Notes: generated by a model not told the origin, from the sequence alone. A stretch of 47,920 nucleotides of DNA from Paracoccus luteus (GCF_004522155.1 NZ_SDEA01000010.1:58981-106900), one strand, 5' to 3'. Shown: positions 38,768 to 47,469, numbered from the stretch's first letter. Numbers and translations are program-made.

Positions 38768-39616
38768 CTATTCGGTGCGGATGGGCGCGTCCCAGCCGCT
38801 CAGTTCGGACTTGCTGAAATCGCCATAGGTCGGATTGGGCAGCACGATCCAGTCTACGCCAAAGCGGTCCGCCGTTTCCGCGACCCGCGCCTTTTGCGGG
38901 GCGGCGTCCTTGCCCTCGAAGGGCGTGTCGAAATCGTGCAGCGTGTCGCCCAGCATCAGCACGATGCGGTGGTCCTTGCCGGCCAGCGCCCGCCGGTCAC
39001 CCTTGGGCGGCCCCAGCAGCAGAACCCGATCCCCCGTCACCTGCGGCAGCGCCAGCGCGGTCAGGGTCGCCATGGTCGCGTCCTTGTTCTCGTCATAGCG
39101 GTCCGAGATATAGAAGATCGCAACCCCCTGGCTGTCGGCATAGTCCAGAAAATCCTTGGCGCCGGGGATAAGCGTCGGCTTGCCCGTGCGTTCCCAGTCC
39201 TTCCAGGTGTCCCAGCCGCTGAAATCGTGGCAGGCCGCCACGTCGCGCGCGATCAGCGCCGAATTGTCGATCACGGTTTCGTCAAGGTCGGTCACGATGG
39301 CCAGTTTGTCGTCGCCCTTCTTCGCCAGCGCCTCGTCCAGCCGCAGCCGCGCCAGCGCATAGGCCTGACGCTGCAACGCCTCGGCCTCGCCCGAGGCCTG
39401 CTGCCAGCGCAGGGCCATCGCATATTCCGCAACCGGACATTCCGCGGGCGCGGCCGCCATGCCGGCCTGCGGGGCCGGTGCGCCGGACGTGTCCTGCGCG
39501 GGGGTAGCCCCGCCCGCCGGTTGCGGCGCGGTGCTCACCTCGGCCCCCGCCGTGCCGATGATGCCTGCGGCCAGAACGGCCGCCCAGACCAAGGCCGAAT
39601 TCATCCCTGTCGTCAT
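38768..39616 (-). CDS. HAD-type secreted acid phosphatase (5'-nucleotidase e(P4)-like)
   Basis: A 282-residue exported phosphatase. It has a signal peptide (LVWAAVLAAGIIGTAGA) without lipobox Cys, then a Pro/Ala linker. The acid phosphatase domain has HAD motif I KLAIVTDLDETVIDNSALIA, motif II-like FYISDRYDENKDATM and later VLMLGDTLHDFD. It would hydrolyse nucleotides or other phosphomonoesters in the periplasm. RBS AAGGAGA lies 8 bases before ATG 39616. The 209-bp gap to the next gene shows no gene. Confidence 0.88.
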   Translation of the reverse strand: MTTGMNSALVWAAVLAAGIIGTAGAEVSTAPQPAGGATPAQDTSGAPAPQAGMAAAPAECPVAEYAMALRWQQASGEAEALQRQAYALARLRLDEALAKKGDDKLAIVTDLDETVIDNSALIARDVAACHDFSGWDTWKDWERTGKPTLIPGAKDFLDYADSQGVAIFYISDRYDENKDATMATLTALALPQVTGDRVLLLGPPKGDRRALAGKDHRIVLMLGDTLHDFDTPFEGKDAAPQKARVAETADRFGVDWIVLPNPTYGDFSKSELSGWDAPIRTE

Positions 39617-39825
39617 CGTCAATCTCCTTGTCGGAACCGCGGTCTTATGCCGCACCCAGCCGCGACCCTGACGCAGGGGGTCCGGCCGCGCAATATGCAA
39701 GGCAGCCGGACGGGATCGCAGGCCATGAGAATCCCTTTGGCAAACAAGCGGCTTGACGCGCGCGCCGCCCCCGCTTTCGCTGGCGCCGCTTGCAGCGGGA
39801 CCGTCCGCGTGGCAGCACTCGGACC

Positions 39826-40644
39826 ATGACCGGCGCGCTGAAACAGATCATCTGCATCAAGTGGGGCACCAAGTTCGGCCCCGAATATGTCAATCGCCTG
39901 CACGGGATGATCGCGCGCAACATCACGCCGCCCTTCCGGCTGGTCTGCTTCACCGACGATGGCACGGGGCTGCACCCGGACGTGGCGGTCCGGCCCCTGC
40001 CCGCGTTCGACTATGAGGCGCCGAAGAACACGCTTGGGAAATGGCCCAAGTCGCGGCTGTGGGGCGATCTGGGCGACATCACCGGCACGGTGCTGTTTCT
40101 CGACCTCGACGTGGTGATCGTCGGCAACCTCGACGATTTCTTCAGCTTCGGCGACCCCGGCGACACCGTGCTGGCCACCAACCCCGCGCGGATCAAGCCG
40201 TTCGAGAAACTGGGCCAGACCTCGGTCTATCGGATGCGCGTGGGCAAGCTCGCGCCCCTGCAGCAGATCTTCCGTGCCGACCCGCAGGCCGTCGCCGACG
40301 AATACCGCTTCGAGCAGCGCTTCGTCACGCGCCGGGCACCGGGCGGGGTGAAGTTCTGGCCCAAGGGCTGGGTCGTCCATTTCCGCGCCGATTGCGTGCC
40401 GCCCTTCCCCGCGCGCTACTGGTCGCCCCCGCGCATCCCCACGGGCGCGCGCATCGTGATCTTCGCCGGCAGCCTGAACCCGCCCGACGCCATCGCCGGC
40501 CGGTGGAGCGAGGAGGACAGCCCGCGCGCACCCCTCGACCATCTGCGCGCCGCCTTGGACGGGCGCCGGCGCGAGAGCCTCGGCCGGCACCTGCGCCACT
40601 ATATCCGCCCTGCCGACTGGGTCGCGCGGTTGTGGCGGGAATGA
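39826..40644 (+). CDS. Predicted glycosyltransferase
   Basis: A 272-residue cytosolic protein. IICIKWGTKFGPEYVNRLHG opens the fold, FRLVCFTDDGTGL follows, and the nucleotide-sugar DxD occurs in VLFLDLDVVIVGNLDDFFSF. This pattern (KWG...Y...L...DLDVVI) is that of GT8-like or capsular glycosyltransferases of Rhodobacterales. Donor and acceptor are unknown. ATG 39826 is 36 bases into the open frame and gives the strand start. Confidence 0.72.
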   Translation: MTGALKQIICIKWGTKFGPEYVNRLHGMIARNITPPFRLVCFTDDGTGLHPDVAVRPLPAFDYEAPKNTLGKWPKSRLWGDLGDITGTVLFLDLDVVIVGNLDDFFSFGDPGDTVLATNPARIKPFEKLGQTSVYRMRVGKLAPLQQIFRADPQAVADEYRFEQRFVTRRAPGGVKFWPKGWVVHFRADCVPPFPARYWSPPRIPTGARIVIFAGSLNPPDAIAGRWSEEDSPRAPLDHLRAALDGRRRESLGRHLRHYIRPADWVARLWRE

Positions 40645-40664
40645 GCCCTCATCCTGGAACACGC

Positions 40665-41102
40665 ATGATCCGCAAGCTGCTCGACTATCCCCAGGTCTGG
40701 ATCCTGGTCTTTGCCGCGTTGGCCTTCGTGGCGGGGCGCATACTGCCCATGCCGACCGCGCCCGCGGCGGGCTGGGCGCTGGTGGCGCTGGGTCTGGCGC
40801 TGATGGCCGTCGCGGCGGTGACGATGACGCGCGCGGGCGCGACGGTCGATCCGACGCGCCAGCCGACGGCGCTGGTCACGCATGGCATCTTCCGCCTGTC
40901 GCGCAACCCGATCTATCTCGGCGACGTGCTGATCCTCGCCGGGCTCTGCCTGGCCTGGCAGCCGCTCGCCGCGCTGGTGCTTGTGCCCGCCTTCGTCCTG
41001 CTGATCGACCGCCGCTTCGTCCGGCGCGAGGAGACCTGGCTGCGGAACCGCGACGCGGGTGCCTTCGACGCCTGGGCCGCGCGCACCCGCCGCTGGTTGT
41101 AA
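40665..41102 (+). CDS. Isoprenylcysteine carboxyl methyltransferase (ICMT/PEMT)-like membrane protein
   Basis: A 145-residue integral membrane methyltransferase. Helices are VWILVFAALAFVAGRILPM, GWALVALGLALMAVAAVTMT and LVLVPAFVLLIDRRFVRREE. The SAM-site signature is HGIFRLSRNPIYLGDVLILA and the C-terminal REETWLRNRDAGAFDAWAARTR is typical. The substrate is unknown. ATG 40665 has GGAA about 6 bases upstream; ATG 40641 (ATGA overlap with the previous stop) is an alternative. Confidence 0.82.
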   Translation: MIRKLLDYPQVWILVFAALAFVAGRILPMPTAPAAGWALVALGLALMAVAAVTMTRAGATVDPTRQPTALVTHGIFRLSRNPIYLGDVLILAGLCLAWQPLAALVLVPAFVLLIDRRFVRREETWLRNRDAGAFDAWAARTRRWL

Positions 41103-41192
41103 CCCGCGGCCACGTTGCCAAGCCCCGGACCCCGCGCTAACACCCGGTCGACCGTGGGCGATGTCCTGCCCCTTCATCAGACGAGGCTTTCC

Positions 41193-42488
41193 ATGTCCCC
41201 CACCCCCACGCCGCTGCGTCTCGGCATCGCCGGTCTGGGGACCGTCGGGATCGGCGTCGTCAAGATCATCCAGGCCCACGCCGACCTGATCGCCGCGCGG
41301 TCCGGCCGTCCGATCACGATCACCGCGATCTGCGCGCGCGACCGCCACAGGAACCGCGACGCGGATCTGTCGATGTATGAATGGGAGGATTGCGCCCGCG
41401 ATCTCGCCCGTCGCGACGACGTGGACGTGTTTGTCGAGCTGATCGGCGGGGACGAAGGCATCGCCCGAGAGGCGACCGAGATCGCGCTGGCCTCGGGCAA
41501 GGACGTCGTGACCGCCAACAAGGCGCTGCTGGCGATGCACGGGCAGGCGCTGGCCGAAACCGCCGAGGCCGCCGGCCGCGTCATCCGGTTCGAGGCGGCG
41601 GTCGCGGGCGGCATCCCGGTCATCAAGACGATGACCGAAAGCCTGGCCGGGAACCGCATCAAGCGGGTGATGGGCGTGATGAACGGCACCTGCAACTATA
41701 TCCTGACGCGGATGCAGTCGGCCGGCCTGCCCTATGACACCGTGTTCGAAGAGGCGCGGCAGCTTGGCTATCTTGAGGCCGACCCGACGCTGGACGTGGG
41801 CGGCATCGACGCCAGCCACAAGCTGGCGATCCTGGCCGCCATCGCCTTCGGCAGCCAGCCCGCCTTTGACGCCGTGGAAATCGAAGGGATCGAGCGGGTC
41901 AGCATCGACGACATCGAGCGCGCCGCCGACATGGGATACCGCATCAAGCTGCTGGGCGTGGCGCAGATGACCGCGCGCGGGCTGGAACAGCGGATGTCGC
42001 CCTGCCTTGTTCCCTGCGACAGCCCGCTGGGCCAGCTGCAGGGCGGCACCAACATGGTCGTCATCGAAGGCGACGCCGTGGGCCAGATCGTCCTGCGCGG
42101 CGCCGGCGCGGGCGAAGGGCCGACCGCCAGCGCGGTGCTGTCCGACATCGTGGAAATCGCCCGCGGCGTGCGGCTGCCGGTCTTTGGCCAGCCCGCCAAG
42201 ACGCTGGCCCGCCCGCAGCCCGCGCGGACCGCGGTGCCCGCGGCCTATTACATCCGCCTGACGCTGGCCGACAAACCCGGCGCGCTGGCCAAGGTCGCGG
42301 CGGTGCTGGGCGACAGCGGCATCTCGATCGACCGGATGCGCCAGTATGGCCATGCGGCGGGCGAGGCGCCGGTGCTGATCGTGACCCACAAGACCACGCC
42401 CGACGCCATCGACCACGCCATCGAGGCCCTGCCCCGCACCGGCGTCATTACCGGCGAGCCGGTTGAACTGCGCATCGAAGAGGTCTGA
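41193..42488 (+). CDS. hom: Homoserine dehydrogenase
   Basis: Reduces aspartate semialdehyde to homoserine, toward Thr and Met. The 431 residues contain the NAD(P) loop RLGIAGLGTVGIGVVKII, VVTANKALLAMHG, the substrate region MGVMNGTCNYILTRMQ, LGYLEADPTLDVGGIDASHK and a C-terminal ACT domain (YYIRLTLADKPGALAKVAAV), the Thr-feedback module. ATG 41193 has GAGG about 8 bases upstream; the frame extends 78 bases further without family match. Confidence 0.96.
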   Translation: MSPTPTPLRLGIAGLGTVGIGVVKIIQAHADLIAARSGRPITITAICARDRHRNRDADLSMYEWEDCARDLARRDDVDVFVELIGGDEGIAREATEIALASGKDVVTANKALLAMHGQALAETAEAAGRVIRFEAAVAGGIPVIKTMTESLAGNRIKRVMGVMNGTCNYILTRMQSAGLPYDTVFEEARQLGYLEADPTLDVGGIDASHKLAILAAIAFGSQPAFDAVEIEGIERVSIDDIERAADMGYRIKLLGVAQMTARGLEQRMSPCLVPCDSPLGQLQGGTNMVVIEGDAVGQIVLRGAGAGEGPTASAVLSDIVEIARGVRLPVFGQPAKTLARPQPARTAVPAAYYIRLTLADKPGALAKVAAVLGDSGISIDRMRQYGHAAGEAPVLIVTHKTTPDAIDHAIEALPRTGVITGEPVELRIEEV

Positions 42489-42503
42489 CCCCGCCCCGGG
42501 CGG

Positions 42504-43169
42504 CTATAGCCCGCCGTCCGCGGCAAGGTGGCGCAGGCCCTGCGTCACGTCGGTCCGCACTGCCAGCCGCAGGCCCGGCTCGTCCCCCGCCCGCAGCGCC
42601 GCAAGGATCATGCGGTGGTGGCGCGGCGGCTCGTTCCGGCGGCTGCGCTGATAGACCGCGCGCATGGTCGGTCCCAGCTGCAGCCAGATCGTCTCCAGCA
42701 TCGCCAGCATCGCCGGGGCCTGCGCGCGCAGATACAGCGTGCGGTGGAACTCCAGGTTAGACCGGATATAGCCGACCGAGTCGCGGTTCTGCGCCGCGTC
42801 GCCGATGGCGGCGTTGATCGCGGCCAGCCGGTCGATCAGGGCGAAATGGGCGCGCGGCAGGGCGCGCGAGGCCAGCTCCGGCTCGATCAGCGCGCGCAGG
42901 GCGGCCAGTTCCTCGATCCGCTCGACCGACAGCGCGGGGGTGGCGACGCGGCCCGACGCCGACAGCGTCAGCGCCCCTTCGGCGACCAGCCGGCGCACCG
43001 CCTCGCGCGCGGGGGTCATGCTGACGCGGTGTTCGGCGGCAAGGCCGCGCAGGGTCAGCGCCTTGCCCGGCGGCAACTCGCCCAGCATGATCCGGCCGCG
43101 GAGCGCGCGATACAGCCGTTCATGCGCGGCGGGTTGCGAGGCGGCCGGACTGGCGGGGCGGACGGACAT
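42504..43169 (-). CDS. GntR family (FadR subfamily) transcriptional regulator
   Basis: A 221-residue repressor. The N-terminal winged helix-turn-helix (ERLYRALRGRIMLGELPPGK, LRGLAAEHRVSMTPAREAVR) is followed by an FCD ligand domain (ELAALRALIEPELASRAL, IRSNLEFHRTLYLRA, HHRMILAALRAGDEPGLRLA). FCD regulators bind organic acids; the target is unknown and may not be adjacent. It is convergent with hom, 15 bp apart, and follows the metallopeptidase gene. Confidence 0.9.
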   Translation of the reverse strand: MSVRPASPAASQPAAHERLYRALRGRIMLGELPPGKALTLRGLAAEHRVSMTPAREAVRRLVAEGALTLSASGRVATPALSVERIEELAALRALIEPELASRALPRAHFALIDRLAAINAAIGDAAQNRDSVGYIRSNLEFHRTLYLRAQAPAMLAMLETIWLQLGPTMRAVYQRSRRNEPPRHHRMILAALRAGDEPGLRLAVRTDVTQGLRHLAADGGL

Positions 43170-43200
43170 GCGCGATCTGTGATCACGAACGGCGCGCGGG

Positions 43201-43935
43201 TCAACCCTGTGCCGGGGCCGACGCCGGCGTCGGCGCGCGGAACCGCCACGACTGCAGCCCGCCGCCGTGCTGGCGCAGCCACGCGCGGCGTTCGGCATAG
43301 TCGGGCATCAGCCGCCCGACCGCCGCCCAGAACGCGGGCGAATGGTCCATGTGCGCCAGATGCGCAACCTCGTGCGCGGCGACATAGTCCAGCACTGCGG
43401 CAGGCGCCATCGCCAGCCGCCACGAAAACATCAGCCGCCCGTCATGGGTGCAACTGCCCCAGCGCGACCGCGTGTCGCGCAGCGTGATCGCCGTGAACCG
43501 CCGCCCCAGCGCCGCCGCGTGGCGGTCGCAAGCGCGGGCCAGGTCGGCGCGCGCGCTGTGTTTCAGGAATGCCTCGACCGACGCGCCCGGCGGGCGGCCC
43601 GACGGCACCAGCAGCGCCCCCGCGGCGACGCGCGGCGCGCGCACCGCCGCGGGCGTGACGGCAAGGCCCTCGCCGCCCACCGGGACGATGGCCCCGGCGA
43701 CGACCAGCGCCGGCGGGGGCAGCGCGTCCAGCGCCCGGCGCAACCACCCCTCGCGCGCGCGCAGGAACGCCAGCCCCTCGGCCTGCGGCAGGCGCGCGGG
43801 CAGGGTCAGCGTCACGGCATGGTCGGCCCGCGACACCCGCAGCGTGATCCGCCGCGCGCGCGCCGACCGGCGGACCGCCACGGCGATCCCCGCGGCCACC
43901 ACCACGTCCGTCCCCTGCCCGTCCATGCCGCCCAT
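43201..43935 (-). CDS. YgjP-like (DUF45, M48-type) metallopeptidase
   Basis: A 244-residue predicted zinc peptidase. It shows RRITLRVSRADHAVTLTLP at the start, AITLRDTRSRWGSCTHDGRL and the zinc motif AAHEVAHLAHMDHSPAFWAA (HExxH plus H-x3-H), as in YgjP/SprT-like proteins. Function is unproven. ATG 43935 has AGG at short distance; in-frame codons exist upstream. It is divergent from the FYDLN-acid gene. Confidence 0.88.
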   Translation of the reverse strand: MGGMDGQGTDVVVAAGIAVAVRRSARARRITLRVSRADHAVTLTLPARLPQAEGLAFLRAREGWLRRALDALPPPALVVAGAIVPVGGEGLAVTPAAVRAPRVAAGALLVPSGRPPGASVEAFLKHSARADLARACDRHAAALGRRFTAITLRDTRSRWGSCTHDGRLMFSWRLAMAPAAVLDYVAAHEVAHLAHMDHSPAFWAAVGRLMPDYAERRAWLRQHGGGLQSWRFRAPTPASAPAQG

Positions 43936-44030
43936 CCCTGCCTTCCTGCCGCCGCAAACCGCTTTACAGCCCTGACACGCTGTGGCAGGGGACAGCGGAT
44001 TTACCTGACCTTGTGCGGAAAGAGAACACC

Positions 44031-44357
44031 ATGCCCAAAGAGGAATGGGGCACCAAGCGCCTTTGCCCCCATTGCACCGCGCGGTTTTACGACCTGCAGC
44101 GCGACCCGATGACCTGCCCGTCCTGCGGGACCGAATACACCGCCGAAAGCCTGACCACCGCGCGCGGCCGGTCGATGATCGCCGACAAGGCGGCCGCCCG
44201 CGCGGCCGAAACCGACGAGGTGATCGACGACGAGGATCTGGACGACGGCAACGAGGCCGGCGATCTGGACGACGATCTGCTGGACGACAACGACGACGAC
44301 GACGCGGACGTGTCGCTGGACGACATCGCCGACGTGGCCGAACCCGACGACGAGTGA
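44031..44357 (+). CDS. FYDLN-acid domain protein (TIGR02300)
   Basis: A 108-residue protein with two CxxC knuckles (RLCPHCTARFYDLQRD and MTCPSCGTEY), likely one zinc site, and a very acidic tail (DDDLLDDNDDDDADVSLDD). This matches the alphaproteobacterial FYDLN-acid family, of unknown function. ATG 44031 begins PKEEWGTKRLCP, the family start. It is followed by a strong intrinsic terminator. Confidence 0.92.
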   Translation: MPKEEWGTKRLCPHCTARFYDLQRDPMTCPSCGTEYTAESLTTARGRSMIADKAAARAAETDEVIDDEDLDDGNEAGDLDDDLLDDNDDDDADVSLDDIADVAEPDDE

Positions 44358-44378
44358 TCGCCGGGACGATCCGACCTG

Positions 44379-44405
44379 AAAGGGGCCCGCCGCGGCCCCT
44401 TTTTT
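44379..44405 (+). terminator. Intrinsic terminator after FYDLN-acid gene
   Basis: AAAGGGGCC (44379-44387) pairs perfectly with GGCCCCTTT (44394-44402), running into a six-T tract. It is a textbook Rho-independent terminator. Confidence 0.92.
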
Positions 44406-44500
44406 CATGCGCACCGGCGGCCGTTTGCAAGCGTTTCGCCCGCACGGGGCGCGGCGCATCCGCCCCCGGACAAAGGTCGCGAGCCCCGCGTTTTTTCCGC

Positions 44501-44529
44501 TTGCACCCCCCGCCGCCTGCCCCTATACG
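44501..44529 (+). promoter_or_regulatory. Promoter of tRNA-Ala
   Basis: The -35 TTGCAC (44501-44506) and -10 TATACG (44524-44529) are 17 bases apart, 43 bases before the tRNA. It has the form of strong alphaproteobacterial stable-RNA promoters. Confidence 0.7.
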
Positions 44530-44572
44530 ACCCCCCACGCGGGCGGCGGACTTTGCCTCCCGGACCTCCGGT

Positions 44573-44648
<76 letters not shown>

Positions 44649-44695
44649 TAAGAACCACCCGAAATCGCCATTTTCCCCTGAGAACCTCGCAATCA

Positions 44696-44747
44696 CCGGG
44701 ATTTCCGGCTTGACGGTAGGCCAAAATCCCGGAACAAATCCCGGAAC
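44696..44747. repeat. Direct and inverted repeats between tRNA and integrase (putative arm sites)
   Basis: AAATCCCGGAAC occurs twice in exact tandem (44724-44735, 44736-44747), and the inverted core CCGGGATTT occurs at 44696-44704. They lie 20 bases before the integrase ATG and 48-99 bases after the tRNA end, where integrase arm-type or excisionase sites are expected. Role inferred. Confidence 0.55.
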
Positions 44748-44767
44748 ATTGGCATTCGGGGGGCGAC

Positions 44768-46057
44768 ATGGGGATCACGCTCGACCGCGGTTATTATTAC
44801 TTCGTCAAGCGGGTTCCCAAGCGGTTCGCCCATGTCGATCCACGGCCCAAGGTCAACAAGGCGCTGCATACGGGTTGCCCGCGTGAGGCGAAGCGCGAGG
44901 CCGTCGCAGTCGAGGCCGAGTTTCTGGCCTATTGGGATGCGCTCGCCGCCGGCCGGGCCGATGACGCCGCCGCCGCGTTCGACGCCGCCAAGCGGCTCGC
45001 GCAGGCGCGTGGCTTCGCCTATCGGTCCGCCGCCGAGCTGGCCGGCGGCCCGGTCGAAGACCTGCTGTCGCGCCTCGAGGCGCTGATCCGCCCCGACGGC
45101 ACGTTCGCGCCGCTGGTCGAGGCCGCCGCCCTCCTTGGCGCCATCGAGGCGCCGGCGGTCACGATCACGGCCGCGCTTGACGAAATGTTCAAGTTCGCGG
45201 CCGTGGATCGCCTGTCGGGCAAGTCCGAGTCGCAGGTCAAGCGGTGGAAGCAACCGCGCGAGCGGGCGGTCGCCTCCTTCGTCAAGGTCTGCGGCGATCT
45301 GGCAATGACCGCGATTTCGCGGACGGACGCGCAACGGTTCCGCGACCATTGGGCCGAACGGATCACGGGCGAGGGCTTGGACCGCGGATCGGCAAACAAG
45401 GACATTGGGCATCTGTCCGACCTGTTTCGGACATGGGCCGAATATCACGCGCTCGAATTGCCAAATCCGTTTGCGAAACTGCGCTTCAAGGGCGCGACGA
45501 CGCGGACAAAGGGCGTGCCGTTCACGGCCGAGTTCATCCGCGACACGCTGCTCAAGCCCGGCGCGCTGGCCGGCATGAATGACGAGGCGCGCGACGTCCT
45601 GCTCGTGATGGTCAACACGGGCGCCCGGCCGTCCGAAATCTTGGGCTGCGCGCCCGACGCCTTCGCGGTCGCCGCCGGCGTTCCGCATCTGGACATTGCC
45701 CGGCAGGTCGCCCGCGTCCTCAAGACGCAAACCGCGCCCCGGCAAATCCCGCTGCTTGGCGTGTCGCTTGCCGCGGCGAAGCGGATCGCGGCCCGCGGCG
45801 GGATCAAGCGTTACCTTGACAAGTCCGATAGCTGGTCGGCGACCGTGAACAAGTATCTTGCGGAAAACGGCTTGCGCGAAACTGACGATCATTCCGCCTA
45901 TAGTCTGCGCCATTCCTTCGAGGACCGGATGACCGAGGCCGGGATTGATGACAGGATCAGGGCAGAACTGATGGGCCACAAATACAAGCGCCCCGACTAC
46001 GGCCGGGGCGGATCGCTCGAGGTTCGGGCGAAAGCGTTGGCGCTGATCGCGCTTTAA
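44768..46057 (+). CDS. Tyrosine recombinase (site-specific integrase)
   Basis: A 429-residue phage-type integrase reading away from the tRNA. The N-terminal arm and SAM-like domain (GITLDRGYYYFVKRVPKRFA, HTGCPREAKREA) resembles DUF6538 integrases. The catalytic domain keeps Arg (VNTGARPSEILGCAPD), Lys region (LKTQTAPRQIPLL), His-x-x-Arg-type box (SAYSLRHSFEDRM), His (LMGHKYKRPDYGRG) and the Tyr in the same block. It seems intact. It probably recombines at the tRNA-Ala 3' end; the other att site is not in the window. Confidence 0.93.
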   Translation: MGITLDRGYYYFVKRVPKRFAHVDPRPKVNKALHTGCPREAKREAVAVEAEFLAYWDALAAGRADDAAAAFDAAKRLAQARGFAYRSAAELAGGPVEDLLSRLEALIRPDGTFAPLVEAAALLGAIEAPAVTITAALDEMFKFAAVDRLSGKSESQVKRWKQPRERAVASFVKVCGDLAMTAISRTDAQRFRDHWAERITGEGLDRGSANKDIGHLSDLFRTWAEYHALELPNPFAKLRFKGATTRTKGVPFTAEFIRDTLLKPGALAGMNDEARDVLLVMVNTGARPSEILGCAPDAFAVAAGVPHLDIARQVARVLKTQTAPRQIPLLGVSLAAAKRIAARGGIKRYLDKSDSWSATVNKYLAENGLRETDDHSAYSLRHSFEDRMTEAGIDDRIRAELMGHKYKRPDYGRGGSLEVRAKALALIAL

Positions 46058-46140
46058 CGGCTGTTGAGCGGTTTGCTCTGCCCGTTCTGCTTGCGAAACT
46101 GCCGGGGGTAGCGCGGGGTATTCCGTCATAGTCTCGCCAT

Positions 46141-46173
46141 GCAGGACGGATCGGTGCCGAAGGTCCGTCCTGC
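46141..46173. other. Perfect 10-bp inverted repeat after integrase
   Basis: GCAGGACGGA (46141-46150) and TCCGTCCTGC (46164-46173) pair perfectly with a 13-base loop. It lies 83 bases after the integrase stop with no T-run. It may be a transcript-end structure or a protein site. Confidence 0.5.
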
Positions 46174-46214
46174 CGGTCCGTGGCGTTGTCACGGAGTCCG
46201 ATCCCGCTAGCGCC

Positions 46215-46352
46215 GACACCGGCGACCAGCCTTGCCGCCTCCCTTCGCGGCGCCCTGCTCCCGATTCCAGCGCGTCAGGGCAAACACCGGCGCAAGCCCT
46301 GCGGTCCGGGCGCGGGGTCGCGGCTGCGGGACCATGGTGCCACCTGCGAGGG
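46215..46352. repeat. Degenerate repeat module 1, copy A
   Basis: First of four copies of a ~135-bp module. Shared landmarks are CCGATTC, CGTCAGGGCAA, CCGGCGCAAGCCCTGCGG (46287-46304) and CCATGGTGCCACCTGCG. It is closest to copy C at 47470-47600. Confidence 0.7.
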
Positions 46353-46394
46353 CGTAGCGCCGAGGCGGGGCGCAATCCGGCCAGCACCCGGCCG

Positions 46395-46530
46395 GGCGAT
46401 CAGTTGTGCCGCCCGTCTTCACGGCGACTTGCCCCCGATCCGGTCGCATCCGAACCCGCACCGGGTGCAAGCCCCGCCATCAGGGGGCGGGTAGGGACTG
46501 CGGGGCCATGGTGCCAACCGGCGAGGCCAT
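46395..46530. repeat. Degenerate repeat module 1, copy B
   Basis: Directly follows copy A. It keeps GCCGCCCGTCTTCACGGCGA, CGGGTGCAAGCCCCGCC (46462-46478) and GGCCATGGTGCCAACCGGCG, with many substitutions. Confidence 0.6.
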
Positions 46531-46574
46531 GATGGAGCGATCTCCGGCTTCATCCGCCCCAGCCGACCGCCCGT

Positions 46575-46800
46575 TGCGTCCGGTGCAAGCCTGCGATGGC
46601 TGCCGCCCGTGACGTTTGACAAGCGGAGGCTTGATCGCCCGCGCCTGCCTTCGCCGCTGCCTTCCCCCACGCCCCGCGCCCCAACGGGGCATCAAGGGCA
46701 AAATGCCCTCGCGGGGACAATGGCAGGGCAAATCGAGCGTAGAAAGGGCGAAAGCAAACGCGCTTCGCGCGCGGCGAAGCGAAGGGCGGCGACGGCCGAA
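46575..46800. repeat. Degenerate repeat module 2, copy E
   Basis: A ~230-bp module sharing long blocks with 47622-47857: CCGGTGCAAGCCTGCGAT, TGCCTTCGCCG, GCATCAAGGGC, GGCAAATCGAGCG-like, GAAAGGGC, ACGCGCTTCG and GAAGCGAAGGG. It contains two stem-loops, 46695-46709 and 46761-46781, both kept in the second copy. Confidence 0.7.
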
Positions 46801-46894
46801 AGGGCAAAAAGGGCAGAAAAGGGCAGGAAAAACGCCCCAAAGGGCGAAATGCGGCGGCCGAGAGTGTCAAAAAATCGTTTAGTTTCAATGGCCT

Positions 46895-47007
46895 AGGGCA
46901 AAAGGGCATAATTACCAACTTTCATATACCACGTAGAGAAAAAAATACGTGAAAATCGAAACATTTATGAGGGGCGAAGACCGGTTGCCCTTTTGCCCTT
47001 TTGCCCT
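46895..47007. repeat. AT-rich island bracketed by inverted AGGGCAAAAGGGCA repeats (origin-like)
   Basis: AGGGCAAAAGGGCA at 46895-46908 is answered by its inverse at 46986-46999 and again, overlapping, at 46994-47007. The ~80 bases between are strikingly AT-rich for this genome and contain the perfect inverted repeat CACGTA-N10-TACGTG (46930-46951) near the centre. Just upstream (46797-46848) AAAGGGCA-type units repeat directly every 9-10 bases. The arrangement resembles iterons plus a melting region; the role is inferred. Confidence 0.55.
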
Positions 47008-47154
47008 GTCCTCCAAGGATGACGGATGACCGATGACCGCTCGCGGCTTTCCTCGCCCTGCCACGATCCCGCGCCGCAAGGCAGAGCCCCACCATGGCGC
47101 CCGCGGCCGCGTTCGCGCGCTCTTTCGCCGAGGCTTGTCGCCAAGGGGCTTCCC

Positions 47155-47226
47155 ATGCGTTCAATGGTCGCGGCTCCGGCCGATCTGGTTTCCAAACTCT
47201 TGCTCGCCGGGATTATCGGGGGCTGA
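47155..47226 (+). CDS. Possible 23-residue peptide
   Basis: MRSMVAAPADLVSKLLLAGI then IGG, stop TGA. AGGGG lies 6-10 bases before the ATG, and the peptide looks like an amphipathic or signal-like helix. The frame stays open from after the TGA to the window end, so it could also be the start of an interrupted gene. The evidence is thin. Confidence 0.25.
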   Translation: MRSMVAAPADLVSKLLLAGIIGG

Positions 47227-47469
47227 TCCTTCGCCGGCACGGCGCTGGCGCTGACATCCGGTGCGGCTGATCCCGCCCGCGCCTTCGCCGCGCCTCAATC
47301 CGTCGGGTCGGTGGCAAGCGGCCCCGTCGCCCACCCCCGCAACGGGTCCTTCCGGCAAGGTTGCCGCGTGGGTATATTCGCGCCCCGCTCCATTGGACCG
47401 CCTCGTGATTTTTTCCTAGCTGCCTGTTGTTGTTTGGGTTGTTGTTCCTTTGCCTGTAGTTGGCACCGC

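Noticed and set aside
46550..46918. 122-codon minus-strand frame and other open frames (46609-46896 +, 47450-47836 +)
   Set aside because: Composition is Arg/Pro/Lys low complexity, changes between repeat copies affect all codon positions, and no RBS or family features are seen.
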